A stretch of DNA of 64,000 nucleotides from Elioraea sp. (GCF_022842375.1 NZ_JALHPR010000011.1:62001-126000); one strand, 5' to 3'. Positions 26,024 through 35,907 are shown, counted from the stretch's first letter. Notes: generated by a model from the letters alone, not told the origin. Made by a program: numbers and translations.

Positions 26024-27193
26024 GTGGAGGCCACAAGCGCCGGTGTCTCGGGTTTGGCCGGCACGCGCCCCGGACTCCTCGGGCTGCTTCACGAGCGCCT
26101 GCTTGCATGGCGCGACCGGCGGATCGCCGATCCGCGGTTTCGCGCCTGGGCGGCCCGCTTTCCGCTGACACGGCCGACCGCGCGGCGGGAGGCGCGGGCG
26201 CTGTTCGATCTATGCGCGGGCTTTGTCTACTCCCAGGTCCTTCTTGCATGTGTCCAGCTCGGGCTGTTCTCGCGCCTGGCAACAGGGCCGGTCGCCGCCT
26301 CGACGCTCGCCTCCGAGTCGCGGATGAGCGAGGAGGGGATGGCCAGGTTGCTCGATGCTGCGGTGTCCCTGCGGCTCCTTCGGCGCCTCGCCGATGGTCG
26401 CGCGGCCATAGGTCCGCTCGGAGCCGCCATGGTGGGCAATCCCGGCCTCGCGGCGATGGTCGCCCACCATGCACTCGTCTATCGCGATCTCGCCGATCCT
26501 GTTGCCTTGCTGCGAGGCGATAACGGGCAGGCGGCGCTCGCCGCCTACTGGCCGTATGCCGGCGCGTCAGCGCCCGTGGCGCTCGATCATGCAGCGATCG
26601 CGCCCTACACCGCGCTGATGGCATCGACACAACCGCTCGTTTCGGCGGAAGTGCTTGCTGCCTATGATTTCTCGGGCCATCGATGCCTGCTCGATGTCGG
26701 TGGGGGGAATGGCAGTTTCCTGGCCGCCGTCGGAGCACGTCACCCCGACCTTTCGCTGATGTTGTTCGATCTGCCTGCGGTTGCGCGGGCAGGTGAGGAA
26801 CAGCTCGCCGCAGCCGGGCTTGGTGAGCGCGCGCGCTGCATCGGAGGCGACTTCCTCACCGATGCCCTGCCCCGTGGGGCCGACGTGATCTCGCTCGTTC
26901 GTGTGGTGCACGACCATGACGAGGTGCGTGTCGCAGCGATCCTGCGTGCCGCGCGGGCTGCGTTGCCGATCGGTGGCACCCTGCTGATCGCCGAGCCACT
27001 CGCCGACACCCCCGGTGCGGAGCCGATTGGGGCAGCCTATTTCGGCTTCTATCTCCTCGCGATGGGGCGCGGCAGGGCGCGGAGTGTTTCCGAATTGACG
27101 CACCTGCTGGCCGAGGCGGGGTTCGGGTCTTCCCGCCTTGTCGCAACCCATACGCCGCTCGTCGCAAGCCTGATCGCGGCGACAGCAACATAG
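26024..27193 (+). CDS. crtF: Hydroxyneurosporene O-methyltransferase
   Basis: 389 residues. An N-terminal dimerisation region ends in an all-helical winged domain (MSEEGMARLLDAAVSLRLL). It is followed by a class I SAM-dependent methyltransferase: CLLDVGGGNGSFLAA (SAM-binding GxGxG), DLPAVARAG, and LVRVVHDHDE with the catalytic His-Asp. It methylates the C1 hydroxyl made by CrtC, giving methoxy carotenoids such as spirilloxanthin. The GTG start lies 3 nt after the crtE stop, so crtE-crtF are one operon. Confidence 0.93.
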   Translation: MEATSAGVSGLAGTRPGLLGLLHERLLAWRDRRIADPRFRAWAARFPLTRPTARREARALFDLCAGFVYSQVLLACVQLGLFSRLATGPVAASTLASESRMSEEGMARLLDAAVSLRLLRRLADGRAAIGPLGAAMVGNPGLAAMVAHHALVYRDLADPVALLRGDNGQAALAAYWPYAGASAPVALDHAAIAPYTALMASTQPLVSAEVLAAYDFSGHRCLLDVGGGNGSFLAAVGARHPDLSLMLFDLPAVARAGEEQLAAAGLGERARCIGGDFLTDALPRGADVISLVRVVHDHDEVRVAAILRAARAALPIGGTLLIAEPLADTPGAEPIGAAYFGFYLLAMGRGRARSVSELTHLLAEAGFGSSRLVATHTPLVASLIAATAT

Positions 27194-27207
27194 TTTACCT
27201 CAACAAG

Positions 27208-27251
27208 TGTCAATCTTACTTGACCATCTTGGGCGTCAAGTTAGACTGACA
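27208..27251 (+). promoter_or_regulatory. bchC promoter with two PpsR-type sites 8 bp apart
   Basis: Site 1 TGTCAATCTTACTTGACC (27208-27225) and site 2 CGTCAAGTTAGACTGACA (27234-27251) each match TGT-N12-ACA with one change and share GTCAA...TTGAC or CTGAC arms. The spacer is exactly 8 bp, as in the Rhodobacter bchC promoter bound cooperatively by CrtJ/PpsR. A -35 TTGACC (27220-27225) and a -10 TAGACT (27242-27247) with 16-bp spacing lie inside the two sites, so binding would block RNA polymerase. Confidence 0.8.
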
Positions 27252-27333
27252 CTCGAGCCCCAAGGTTCGAGCGCAGGGCGGAAAGCGGACACGGAGCGGT
27301 CTGCATTTCACGCCATCATGGGAGAAGCGGACA

Positions 27334-28266
27334 TTGGACACACTCGCTGTCCTGCTGAAGGCACCGGAAAGTCTCGCATTGAGCCGACTCCCGCTGGTCG
27401 AGCCAGGTGATGCGGACGTCATCGTCGATATCGAATGGTCGGGCATCAGCACTGGAACCGAGCGCCTGCTCTACACGGGGCGCATGCCGCCCTTCCCGGG
27501 GATGGGCTATCCCCTCGTCCCCGGCTACGAGTCGGTCGGTCGGGTCGTTGCCGCAGGGCCGGCCGCTGGCAGAGCGGTCGGCGCCCGCGTTTTTGTTCCC
27601 GGCGCGAGATGTTTTGGTGATGTACGCGGGTTGTTCGGGGGTGCTGCGGCGCGCCTCGTCGTTCCGGGCGCCAAGGCGCGACCAATCGCCGAGGATCTGG
27701 GTGAGCGTGGTGTGCTGCTTGCCCTCGCTGCGACCGCTCATCATGCAATATCACCAGGGTCTGCGCTGCCTGACCTGATCGTCGGTCATGGGGTGCTGGG
27801 TCGGCTGATTGCGCGGCTCGCTGTCGCGCTCGGTGGCTCGCCGACCGTGTGGGAGACCAACCCCGCGCGTGCCGATGGTGCTGCCGGCTATGCCGTGATC
27901 GACCCGATCGCGGATGATCGGCGCGACTATCGGTGCATCCAGGATGTCAGCGGCGATGCGACGATCCTCGACACGTTGATCGCACGGCTCGGCCCGGGTG
28001 GCGAGATCGTGCTTGCCGGATTCTATGATCGTCTGTCCTTCGCGTTTCCGCCTGCGTTCATGCGCGAGGCCCGCATCCGGATCGCCGCGGAGTTCCGTGA
28101 AGCCGACATCGAGGCCGTCACGGCACTCATCGCGGACGGGCGGCTCTCGCTCGATGGCCTGATTACCCATCACCAGCCGGCGACTGAGGCCGATCAGGCC
28201 TACCGCACGGCGTTCGGCGATCCCGCATGCCTGAAAATGATTCTCGATTGGAGGACGTGCTCGTGA
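27334..28266 (+). CDS. bchC: Bacteriochlorophyllide a dehydrogenase (3-hydroxyethyl)
   Basis: 310 residues of the zinc-type alcohol dehydrogenase superfamily with the BchC hallmarks: IEWSGISTGTERLLYTGRMP, FPGMGYPLVPGYESVGRVV, and the Rossmann segment VGHGVLGRLIARLAVALGG. It oxidises the 3-hydroxyethyl group of the chlorin ring to acetyl, the last ring step to bacteriochlorophyllide a. The start is a TTG with GGGAG upstream, preceded by about 80 nt of leader after the PpsR-controlled promoter. It overlaps bchX by 4 nt. Confidence 0.95.
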   Translation: MDTLAVLLKAPESLALSRLPLVEPGDADVIVDIEWSGISTGTERLLYTGRMPPFPGMGYPLVPGYESVGRVVAAGPAAGRAVGARVFVPGARCFGDVRGLFGGAAARLVVPGAKARPIAEDLGERGVLLALAATAHHAISPGSALPDLIVGHGVLGRLIARLAVALGGSPTVWETNPARADGAAGYAVIDPIADDRRDYRCIQDVSGDATILDTLIARLGPGGEIVLAGFYDRLSFAFPPAFMREARIRIAAEFREADIEAVTALIADGRLSLDGLITHHQPATEADQAYRTAFGDPACLKMILDWRTCS

Positions 28267-29294
28267 ACGTGCCCGTGAACATGTCAGGCGGCGCGACCGC
28301 CGCTGTGCCGCCCAATGGCTCGCAGGTCGATGCGTTGCGCGCGGAAGCTGCAATCGAGCCCGATCCCCCCTCCACGGCGGAGCCGAAGCGGGAGACGCAG
28401 ATCATCGCGATCTACGGCAAGGGTGGCATCGGAAAGTCATTCACGCTTGCCAACCTCAGCTACATGATGGCGCAGCAGGGCAAGCGGGTGCTGCTGATCG
28501 GGTGTGACCCCAAAAGCGACACGACGTCGCTCCTCTTCGGCGGCCGCTCCTGCCCAACCATCATCGAAACGTCTTCACGCAAGAAGGCGGCTGGTGAGCA
28601 GGTCGCGATCGGCGACGTCTGCTTCAAGCGTGACGGCGTGTTTGCGATGGAACTCGGCGGGCCCGAGGTTGGCCGCGGCTGCGGCGGCCGCGGGATCATC
28701 CACGGCTTCGAGCTGCTCGAGAAGCTGGGCTTCCATCAGTGGGACTTCGACTACGTGCTGCTCGACTTTCTCGGCGATGTCGTGTGTGGCGGCTTCGGCC
28801 TGCCGATCGCACGCGACATGTGCCAGAAAGTGATTGTCGTCGGCTCGAATGATCTTCAGTCCCTCTACGTCGCCAACAACGTCTGCTCGGCGGTCGATTA
28901 TTTCCGCAAGCTCGGCGGCAATGTCGGCGTCGCTGGGATGGTGGTGAACAAGGATGACGGCACCGGCGAGGCAGCCGCCTTCGCCGCCGCAGCCGGCATT
29001 CCCGTTCTTTCGGCAATCCCCGCCGACGACGACATCCGCCGCAAGAGCGCATCCTACGAGATCATCGGCCGGCCTGGCACGCAGTGGGCGCCGATGTTCG
29101 AGGAACTTGCCCGCCAGGTGGCAGAGGCCCCTCCTGTTCGTCCGACACCGCTCACGCACGACGCGCTGCTCGGCCTCTTCAAGGGTGAAGCCGTTGGCCG
29201 CGGTGTGACGCTCAACCCGGCGACGATGGAAGACATGTGCGCCACGGCGCTCGTGACGAGGCCTTCCCTCGAAGTGGTCTACGAGGGCGCGTGA
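28263..29294 (+). CDS. bchX: Chlorophyllide a reductase, iron protein subunit X
   Basis: 343 residues of the NifH/BchL-like iron protein family: P-loop IYGKGGIGKS near 50-59, IGCDPKSDTT, and LDFLGDVVCGGFGLPIARDM with a [4Fe-4S] ligand Cys. It delivers electrons with ATP hydrolysis to the BchY-BchZ complex for reduction of the B ring. The GTG at 28263 makes a GTGA overlap with bchC and has GGAGG 8 nt upstream. An ORF start at 28227 lies deeper in bchC and lacks this. The first 45 residues are a variable leader, common in BchX. Confidence 0.96.
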   Translation: MNVPVNMSGGATAAVPPNGSQVDALRAEAAIEPDPPSTAEPKRETQIIAIYGKGGIGKSFTLANLSYMMAQQGKRVLLIGCDPKSDTTSLLFGGRSCPTIIETSSRKKAAGEQVAIGDVCFKRDGVFAMELGGPEVGRGCGGRGIIHGFELLEKLGFHQWDFDYVLLDFLGDVVCGGFGLPIARDMCQKVIVVGSNDLQSLYVANNVCSAVDYFRKLGGNVGVAGMVVNKDDGTGEAAAFAAAAGIPVLSAIPADDDIRRKSASYEIIGRPGTQWAPMFEELARQVAEAPPVRPTPLTHDALLGLFKGEAVGRGVTLNPATMEDMCATALVTRPSLEVVYEGA

Positions 29295-29296
29295 GC

Positions 29297-30814
29297 ATGA
29301 ACGCCGTGACCCCACCGGAACCAGCCGGGGCCCCAGTGACCGAGGCCGGCTGCCATGGTGGGCGTGACACGATGCGCGAGGCCGCGCGGGCTGCCGGCAA
29401 GTCTGAGACGATGGATCGGCTGAAGGCGGATTATCCGCAAGGCCCGCATGATCAGCCGCAATCGATGTGCCCTGCATTCGGTTCGCTCCGCGTCGGTCTT
29501 CGCATGCGGCGAACGGCGACGATTCTTTCGGGCAGTGCCTGCTGCGTCTACGGCCTGACCTTCACGAGCCATTTCTATGGTGCGCGCCGGACCGTCGGCT
29601 ACGTGCCCTTCAATTCAGAGACCCTGGTCACCGGCAAGCTCTTCGAGGATATCCGCGAGGCCGTGCACCAGACGGCGAAGCCCGATGAGTACGACGCAGT
29701 CGTCATCATCAACCTCTGCGTACCCACGGCATCCGGCGTGCCGCTGGATCTTCTGCCGAAGGAGATCGATGGCGTTCGCATCATCGGCATTGATGTCCCC
29801 GGCTTCGGTGTGCCGACGCATGCCGAAGCGAAGGACGTGTTGGCTGGTGCGATGCTGCGCTATGCGCGCAACGAGGCCGAGGCGGGGCCCGTGGCGCGGC
29901 CGCGCAACCTCGTCGACGAGGCGCGCAGCGTCGCATTGATCGGCGAACTCTTTCCAGGTGATCCGCCTGGCGTGGCGGCCTTGCTCGCACCAATGGGGCT
30001 CACGCTCGCGCCGCAGACCCCAGCGCGGGAGTGGCGTGACCTCTATGCCGCACTCGACTGCGTGGTCGCTGCTGCCGTGCATCCGTTCTACACCGCTTCA
30101 GTCCGTGAGTTCCGCGCAGCGGGGCGACCGGTTGTCGGATCCGCGCCGGTTGGCGTCGAAGGCACCGCCGCATGGCTCGATGCCATCGGGACGGCGGCTG
30201 GCGTCTCCGATGACGCGCGTGACGCAGCCAAGGCTCGTGCACTTCCCGCCATCAAGGCAGCGCTTGCCGCTTCGCCGATTGCAGCACGCGTGACTGTGTC
30301 GGGATATGAGGGGTCGGAGCTGCTCGTCGCGCGACTGCTGATCGAGGCAGGCGCCGAGGTGCCCTATGTCGGCACAGCCTGTCCGCGGACGGAGTGGTCT
30401 GACGTCGACCGTCAATGGCTCGAGGCAAAGGGCGTTCACGTCCAGTACCGCGCCTCGCTCGAGCAGGACGTGGCGGCGATGAAGGATGCCCGCCCGGATC
30501 TCGCCGTTGGCACAACGCCGCTCGTGCAGAAGGCGAAGGAACTCGGAATTCCGGCGCTCTATTTCACGAACATGGTCTCTGCCCGGCCGCTGTTCGGGCC
30601 CGCCGGAGCTGGAGCGCTGGCCGCCATAGTCGCCGCGCAGACGAAGGGCCGCGAACGTTTTGCGCGCATGGTCGGCTTCTTCGACGGCGTCGGTACGCCG
30701 GACGGGGCGGGCTACGGGTTCACCGACAAGCCCGTCGATCCGCCAGGCTTTCGCGAACGGCAGCGTAAGCTGCGCGCGGCCAAGCCCAAGTCGGAAGAAG
30801 CGGTGGGGACCTGA
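29297..30814 (+). CDS. bchY: Chlorophyllide a reductase subunit Y
   Basis: 505 residues of the nitrogenase MoFe-like family. The BchY-specific stretch QSMCPAFGSLRVGLRMRRTA, ILSGSACCVYGLTFTSHFYG, and INLCVPTASGVPLDLLP provide the Cys ligands expected for the shared [4Fe-4S] cluster. It forms the catalytic heterotetramer with BchZ. The ATG at 29297 follows GAGGG; a GTG at 29291 overlapping the bchX stop is an alternative. The gene lies between bchX and bchZ as in most purple bacteria. Confidence 0.96.
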   Translation: MNAVTPPEPAGAPVTEAGCHGGRDTMREAARAAGKSETMDRLKADYPQGPHDQPQSMCPAFGSLRVGLRMRRTATILSGSACCVYGLTFTSHFYGARRTVGYVPFNSETLVTGKLFEDIREAVHQTAKPDEYDAVVIINLCVPTASGVPLDLLPKEIDGVRIIGIDVPGFGVPTHAEAKDVLAGAMLRYARNEAEAGPVARPRNLVDEARSVALIGELFPGDPPGVAALLAPMGLTLAPQTPAREWRDLYAALDCVVAAAVHPFYTASVREFRAAGRPVVGSAPVGVEGTAAWLDAIGTAAGVSDDARDAAKARALPAIKAALAASPIAARVTVSGYEGSELLVARLLIEAGAEVPYVGTACPRTEWSDVDRQWLEAKGVHVQYRASLEQDVAAMKDARPDLAVGTTPLVQKAKELGIPALYFTNMVSARPLFGPAGAGALAAIVAAQTKGRERFARMVGFFDGVGTPDGAGYGFTDKPVDPPGFRERQRKLRAAKPKSEEAVGT

Positions 30815-30817
30815 ACG

Positions 30818-32281
30818 ATGCTCGTCCTCGACCATGACAGGGCAGGCGGCTACTGGGGGGCGGTCTACGCGTTCTCCGCCGTCCGTGGCCTCCGCGTAGT
30901 GATCGACGGTCCTGTCGGCTGCGAGAACCTGCCGGTGACGGCGGTCCTGCACTACACCGACGCGCTGCCTCCGCATGAGCTGCCGATCGTCGTCACCGGC
31001 CTCGACGAAGACAGCCTGTCGCAGAACGGCACCGAAGGGTCGATGAAGCGCGCCGCCGCGACGCAGGACCCTGACCTGCCCGCCGTGGTCGTCACCGGCT
31101 CGATCGCCGAGATGATCGGCGGCGGCGTGACGCCGGAGGGTTCAAACCTCCAGCGTTTCATTCCGCGGACGATCGATGAGGACCAGTGGCAGGCGGCCGA
31201 CCGTGCCATCAACTGGCTGTGGACTGAGTTCGGCGCGAAGCGCACGAAGATCCGCCCACGCAAGGAACGCGCTGCCGGCGTGAAGCCGCGCGTGAACATC
31301 ATCGGGCCGATCTACGGCACTTTCAACATGCCGTCCGACCTTGCCGAGATCAGACGCCTCGTGGAAGGGATCGGCTGCGAGATCAACCTGGTCTTCCCGC
31401 TCGGCAGCCACGTCGAGGATATCGGGAAGCTGCCGGATGCGGATGTGAACATCTGCATGTACCGTGAGTTCGGGGCGCGGCTCTGTGAAACGCTTGAGCG
31501 GCCCTGGTTGCGCGCGCCCATCGGCCTGTTCGCCACGACGAATTTCCTCCGCAAGCTCGGTGAACTCGCCGGCGTCGACCCCGAGCCTTTCATCGCCCGC
31601 GAGAAGCACACGACGATCAAGCCGATCTGGGATCTCTGGCGCAGCGTGACGCAGGACTTCTTCGGGTCGGCTTCGTTCGCCGTCGTCGCGACCGAGACCT
31701 ACGAGCGTGGGCTTCGCCGCTTCCTCGAGGAGGAGATGGGGGTTCCCTGCGCCTTCGCCTTTGCGCGCAAGCCCGGCGAGAAGCCCGACAATGCGGCCGT
31801 GCGCGCGGCGATCAGGAAGACGCCGCCGCTCGTGATGTTCGGAAGCTATAACGAACGCATGTATGCGGCTGAAGCGGGAGCGCGGTCGATGTACATTCCC
31901 GCCTCGTTCCCCGGCGCGATCATCCGCCGTGCCACCGGCACTCCCTTCATGGGATATGCGGGCGCTACGTACGTTATCCAGGAGTACTGCAACGCGCTGT
32001 TCGATGCGTTGTTCCATATCCTGCCGCTCGGTACCGATCTTGACCGCGTCGAGGCAACACCGGCGCGGCCGCAGATGCATGCGGCCGCCCAGTGGGACGA
32101 TGCGGCCGCGGCGCTGCTGCAACGGCATCTTGAGAGCGAGCCGTTCCTGGTGCGCATCTCAGCGGCCAAACGGTTGCGCGAGCGTGTCGAAGCCGACGCG
32201 CGGATGGCCGGCGAAGATCGGATTGGTCCTGCGCGTGTGCGCATGACGCTCGGCGATCCAGCCGAAGTCGTGCCCGCGTGA
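30818..32281 (+). CDS. bchZ: Chlorophyllide a reductase subunit Z
   Basis: 487 residues. [39 protein letters not shown] and [20 protein letters not shown] are typical BchZ sequences. The Cys in GPVGCENL corresponds to an iron-sulfur ligand. With BchY it reduces the C7=C8 bond of chlorophyllide. The ATG lies 3 nt after the bchY stop. The next gene is pufB, so bch and puf genes form a superoperon without an intervening pufQ. Confidence 0.96.
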   Translation: MLVLDHDRAGGYWGAVYAFSAVRGLRVVIDGPVGCENLPVTAVLHYTDALPPHELPIVVTGLDEDSLSQNGTEGSMKRAAATQDPDLPAVVVTGSIAEMIGGGVTPEGSNLQRFIPRTIDEDQWQAADRAINWLWTEFGAKRTKIRPRKERAAGVKPRVNIIGPIYGTFNMPSDLAEIRRLVEGIGCEINLVFPLGSHVEDIGKLPDADVNICMYREFGARLCETLERPWLRAPIGLFATTNFLRKLGELAGVDPEPFIAREKHTTIKPIWDLWRSVTQDFFGSASFAVVATETYERGLRRFLEEEMGVPCAFAFARKPGEKPDNAAVRAAIRKTPPLVMFGSYNERMYAAEAGARSMYIPASFPGAIIRRATGTPFMGYAGATYVIQEYCNALFDALFHILPLGTDLDRVEATPARPQMHAAAQWDDAAAALLQRHLESEPFLVRISAAKRLRERVEADARMAGEDRIGPARVRMTLGDPAEVVPA

Positions 32282-32413
32282 AGCCCAGTTCAGCAAGCGG
32301 CATCGCCGCTTCCCTCTGCACCCGGGGGTCCCGGGTCATGTCTCGTCCGTGATGGTCACGGCGGTCCCGGCCGCGCGGGAGGTGCGCGGTAACGATAGCC
32401 TTGAGGAGTTTTC

Positions 32414-32629
32414 ATGGCTGACAGGCAAGACAGCTCGCTGTCGGGGCTGACGGAGAACGAAGCGCGGGAGTTCCACGGAATTTTCGTGCAGTCCTTCGTC
32501 CTCTTCACCGTGATCGCGATCGTCGCGCACTTCCTCGTGTGGCTGTGGCGTCCCTGGTTTCCGGGGCCAAGCGGCTACGCGCAGTCGGTGATCGACAGTG
32601 CGACCACGGTTCTCACGTACCTTGTGTAG
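32414..32629 (+). CDS. pufB: Light-harvesting 1 (B870) beta polypeptide
   Basis: 71 residues. [20 protein letters not shown] leads into one membrane helix, with the bacteriochlorophyll-ligating His in [16 protein letters not shown]. It pairs with PufA to form the LH1 ring around the reaction centre in the inner membrane. TTGAGGAG precedes the ATG. The C-terminal tail ([18 protein letters not shown]) is about 20 residues longer than in Rhodobacter beta chains. Confidence 0.96.
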   Translation: MADRQDSSLSGLTENEAREFHGIFVQSFVLFTVIAIVAHFLVWLWRPWFPGPSGYAQSVIDSATTVLTYLV

Positions 32630-32641
32630 GAGGGGGATGCC

Positions 32642-32824
32642 ATGTGGCGCATCTGGCTGATTTTCGACCCCCGGCGTGTCCTGGTTGGACTTGCCACCTT
32701 CCTGCTCGTTCTGGCGCTCCTGATCCACTTCATCCTGCTCGGTACCGACAGGTTCAACTGGATCGAGGGGCCGCGGCCAGCCGCGGTGACGTCGCAAGCG
32801 TCGCCGCTGCCGCCGTCACGCTAG
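32642..32824 (+). CDS. pufA: Light-harvesting 1 (B870) alpha polypeptide
   Basis: 60 residues. [20 protein letters not shown] is the classical LH1-alpha start and the ligand His lies in [19 protein letters not shown]. It binds bacteriochlorophyll and carotenoid in the LH1 ring. The gene follows pufB by 12 nt with AGGAGGGGG as ribosome site and precedes a strong hairpin that probably stabilises the pufBA messenger. Confidence 0.96.
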   Translation: MWRIWLIFDPRRVLVGLATFLLVLALLIHFILLGTDRFNWIEGPRPAAVTSQASPLPPSR

Positions 32825-32833
32825 CGACCCAAG

Positions 32834-32885
32834 CCCGGCGGCAGGCGAGAGGCGGGTCCCAATCCCGCTCTCGTCCGCTGCCGGG
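32834..32885 (+). promoter_or_regulatory. pufA-pufL intercistronic hairpin
   Basis: Arms at 32834-32856 and 32864-32885 pair over about 20 bp with few mismatches and a 7-nt loop TCCCAAT. The position, right after pufA, matches the hairpins that protect pufBA mRNA from 3' decay and raise LH1 over reaction-centre expression in Rhodobacter. No U-run follows, so it is not a full terminator. Confidence 0.75.
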
Positions 32886-32939
32886 ATCCGCAACTGTGAG
32901 GCCGACCCTTCTCGACCTCGACACCCGGGAGTTTCGACA

Positions 32940-33764
32940 ATGTCGATGCTCAGTTTCGAAAAGAAATATCGAGTCCGGGGAGGCACCCTGGTCGGGGGCG
33001 ACCTGTTTGATTTCTGGGTTGGCCCCTTCTATGTCGGCTTCTTCGGCGTCACGACGATGTTTTTCACCGTCCTTGGTACGGCACTGATCTTCTATGGTGC
33101 GGCGCTCGGAGACACGTGGAACGTCTGGCGGATCAACATCGCCCCGCCCGATCTCTCCTACGGCCTCGGCTTCGCACCGCTCAAGGAAGGCGGGCTGTGG
33201 CAGCTGATCACGATCTGCGCACTTGGCGCGTTCATCTCATGGGCGCTCAGGCAGGCCGAGATCTCGCGCAAGCTCGGCATGGGGCTGCATATTCCGTTCG
33301 CATACGGAATGGCCGTCTTCGCCTATTTCACCCTCGTGGTGATCCGCCCCGTCCTGATGGGCGCCTGGGGGCACGGTTTCCCCTACGGCATCTTCAGCCA
33401 TCTCGATTGGGTGTCGAACGTCGGTTACCAGTACCTGCACTTCCACTACAACCCGGCGCACATGATCGCGGTGACGTTCTTCTTCACCACGACGCTGGCG
33501 CTCTCGCTGCACGGCGGACTTGTGCTCTCGGCGCTGAACCCGCCGAAGGGCCAGGTGGTGAAGACGGCGGAGCATGAGAACACCTTCTTCCGCGACATTA
33601 TCGGCTACTCGATCGGCACGCTCGGCATTCACCGGCTCGGCCTTTTCCTCGCCCTCTCGGCTGGGTTCTGGAGCGCGGTGTGCATCGTGATCAGCGGTCC
33701 GTTCTGGACACGCGGCTGGCCCGAGTGGTGGGGCTGGTGGCTCAACCTGCCGATCTGGAGCTAG
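32940..33764 (+). CDS. pufL: Photosynthetic reaction centre L subunit
   Basis: 274 residues with five membrane helices. [19 protein letters not shown] is the usual N-terminal region. [20 protein letters not shown] and [20 protein letters not shown] contain the His ligands to the special-pair and accessory bacteriochlorophylls and to the non-haem iron. It forms the core with PufM and binds pheophytin and quinone A or B. The ATG follows GGGAG. Confidence 0.97.
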   Translation: MSMLSFEKKYRVRGGTLVGGDLFDFWVGPFYVGFFGVTTMFFTVLGTALIFYGAALGDTWNVWRINIAPPDLSYGLGFAPLKEGGLWQLITICALGAFISWALRQAEISRKLGMGLHIPFAYGMAVFAYFTLVVIRPVLMGAWGHGFPYGIFSHLDWVSNVGYQYLHFHYNPAHMIAVTFFFTTTLALSLHGGLVLSALNPPKGQVVKTAEHENTFFRDIIGYSIGTLGIHRLGLFLALSAGFWSAVCIVISGPFWTRGWPEWWGWWLNLPIWS

Positions 33765-33774
33765 GGAGGGAACG

Positions 33775-34752
33775 ATGGCCGAATATCTCAACATCTTTAC
33801 CCGCGTGCAGGTCCGTGGACCTGCCTATGCCGGGGTTCCCCTGCCACGGAGCGATGATCCGCGCCAGGGCAAGCCGACTTTCGTCCATCTCTTCGGCATG
33901 ATCGGCGATGCGCAGGTCGGGCCGATCTATCTCGGCTGGCTCGGCGTGCTCTCGCTGGTCTGCGGTCTTGTCGCCTTCGAGATCATCGGGCTGAACATGC
34001 TCGCCTCGGTGAACTGGGACCCGGTCCAGTTCGTGCGGCAGCTCTTCTGGCTCGCCCTCGAGCCGCCGGCACCACAGTACGGCCTCTCCTTCCCGCCGAT
34101 GGCGGAGGGCGGGTGGTGGCTCATGGCGGGCTTCTTCCTCACCGCCTCGATCCTCCTCTGGTGGGCGCGGGTGTATCGCCGCGCGCGGCAGCTCGGCATG
34201 GGCACGCACGTGGCCTGGGCTTTCGCTGCGGCGATCTGGCTCTACCTGGTGCTCGGCTTCATCCGCCCTGTGCTGATGGGCAGCTGGTCCGAGGCGGTAC
34301 CGTTCGGGATCTTCCCGCATCTCGACTGGACGGCCGCGTTCTCAATCCGCTACGGCAATCTCTTCTACAACCCGTTCCATGCGCTCTCGATCGTGTTCCT
34401 CTACGGATCGACACTCCTCTTCGCGATGCATGGCGCGACGATCCTCGCCGTCAGCCGCTTCGGCGGCGAGCGTGAGATCGAGCTCTCACTCGATCGCGGC
34501 ACGGGCGCGGAACGCGCGGCGATCTTCTGGCGCTGGACGATGGGGTTCAATGCAACCTACGAGTCGATCCATCGCTGGGCCTGGTGGTTTGCCGTTCTCT
34601 GCCCGCTCGCGGGCGGCATCGGCATCCTCCTGACCGGCACCGTCGTCGACAACTGGTACCTCTGGGCCGTGCAGCATGACTTCGCGCCTGCATATCCGGC
34701 GGTGTGGCCGGCGGCGGTCGACCCAGCAACCCTCCCGGGAGCGACGCGATGA
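33775..34752 (+). CDS. pufM: Photosynthetic reaction centre M subunit
   Basis: 325 residues with five membrane helices. [20 protein letters not shown] and [20 protein letters not shown] carry the pigment and iron His ligands, and [20 protein letters not shown] the late helix. It is the partner of PufL. GGGAGGGAACG precedes the ATG. The C-terminus extends past the last helix by about 25 residues. pufC overlaps its end by 4 nt. Confidence 0.97.
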   Translation: MAEYLNIFTRVQVRGPAYAGVPLPRSDDPRQGKPTFVHLFGMIGDAQVGPIYLGWLGVLSLVCGLVAFEIIGLNMLASVNWDPVQFVRQLFWLALEPPAPQYGLSFPPMAEGGWWLMAGFFLTASILLWWARVYRRARQLGMGTHVAWAFAAAIWLYLVLGFIRPVLMGSWSEAVPFGIFPHLDWTAAFSIRYGNLFYNPFHALSIVFLYGSTLLFAMHGATILAVSRFGGEREIELSLDRGTGAERAAIFWRWTMGFNATYESIHRWAWWFAVLCPLAGGIGILLTGTVVDNWYLWAVQHDFAPAYPAVWPAAVDPATLPGATR

Positions 34753-35831
34753 ATATCTTCGTTCAGTGCGGGATTGGCGTCGCCGCCGTGGTGGGCGCCG
34801 CCGTCACCTTCCTGACATTCGAAAGGCCGCCGATCGAAACCGTGCAGCGGGGCTTTCGTGGCACGGCCCAGGAACTCGTGTACACGACCCGTGCCGTGGA
34901 TCGGATTGCCGCGCGGAACGTGGTCCCCGAGGCTGATCCGCCGGTCGACCCGATCGGACAGAAATCGTCCGAGGTTTACGAGAATGTCCAGGTGCTGGGG
35001 GATCTCGATGCAGGCCAGTTCATTCGCCTGATGGCGGCGATCACCGCGTGGGTGTCGCCGGAACAGGGGTGCAACTACTGCCACAATCCCGAGAATCTTG
35101 CTTCCGACGAGGTCTACACCAAGGTCGTGACGCGGCGAATGCTCCAGATGACCAAGGCGATCAACACCAATTGGAAGCCGCATGTGCAGGAGACCGGCGT
35201 CACCTGCTACACCTGCCACCGCGGTCAACCCATCCCCGCCTATGTCTGGTCGACCGAGCCAGGCCGCAGCTCATCGATGCTTGCAAGCTCGGCAGGGCAG
35301 AATGTTGTCTCGTCTGCCGCTGGACTGACTTCTCTCCCCTACGATCCGTTCACGGCCTTCTTCCGCGACGCACTCCCCATCCGGGTTGCCGGCACCACCC
35401 CGCATGGCCCGGACAATCGTGCGTCGATCAAGCAGACCGAATGGACATACGGCCTGATGATGCACTTCTCCCAGGCGACAGGTGCCAACTGTACATTCTG
35501 CCATAACACACAGAACTTCGCGAACTGGAACGATGCGCCACCGCAACGGCATTCTGCGTGGCACGGCATCAGGATGGTGCGGGAAATCAACAACACCTAT
35601 ATCGAACCGCTGACCCCACTCTGGGCCGCAAACCGAAACGGTCCCCCTGAGCGTGGCTCGGCAACGATGTCCCGCCTCGGCCCCCATGGCGACGCGCTGA
35701 AGGTCAATTGCGCGAGTTGCCATCAGGGTGCCCATAAGCCTCTGCTCGGGGCGCCAATGCTTAGCAACTACCCCGAGTTGAACGCAGTCTCATCGCAGCT
35801 GCCGCGCTCTGCATCGATGACCCCGCGCTAG
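34749..35831 (+). CDS. pufC: Reaction-centre tetrahaem cytochrome c subunit
   Basis: 360 residues. Four CxxCH haem sites are visible: CNYCH at 108-112, CYTCH at 153-157, CTFCH at 248-252 and CASCH at 321-325. It is the periplasmic electron donor to the special pair. The N-terminus has one hydrophobic helix (residues 8-22) and a Cys at position 7, but no lipobox, so it may be helix-anchored rather than a lipoprotein. The ATGA overlap with pufM fixes the start. It ends the puf operon; pufX is absent. Confidence 0.96.
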   Translation: MNIFVQCGIGVAAVVGAAVTFLTFERPPIETVQRGFRGTAQELVYTTRAVDRIAARNVVPEADPPVDPIGQKSSEVYENVQVLGDLDAGQFIRLMAAITAWVSPEQGCNYCHNPENLASDEVYTKVVTRRMLQMTKAINTNWKPHVQETGVTCYTCHRGQPIPAYVWSTEPGRSSSMLASSAGQNVVSSAAGLTSLPYDPFTAFFRDALPIRVAGTTPHGPDNRASIKQTEWTYGLMMHFSQATGANCTFCHNTQNFANWNDAPPQRHSAWHGIRMVREINNTYIEPLTPLWAANRNGPPERGSATMSRLGPHGDALKVNCASCHQGAHKPLLGAPMLSNYPELNAVSSQLPRSASMTPR

Positions 35832-35842
35832 AGCAGCGCTTG

Positions 35843-35882
35843 GCCCGACCTGATGGAGCCGCCTGGCTCCATCGGGTCGGGC
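35843..35882 (+). terminator. Long hairpin at the end of the puf operon
   Basis: An 18-bp stem with one non-Watson-Crick pair has arms GCCCGACCTGATGGAGCC and GGCTCCATCGGGTCGGGC and a 4-nt loop GCCT. It begins 11 nt after pufC. There is no U-run, so it may act as an mRNA 3'-end protector as well as a terminator. Confidence 0.6.
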
Positions 35883-35907
35883 GCTGGTCTATCCATTCAT
35901 GTTTCCA

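Noticed and set aside
32281-32414. A possible pufQ between bchZ and pufB
   Set aside because: The gap is only about 130 bp and no open frame with PufQ-like sequence is present.
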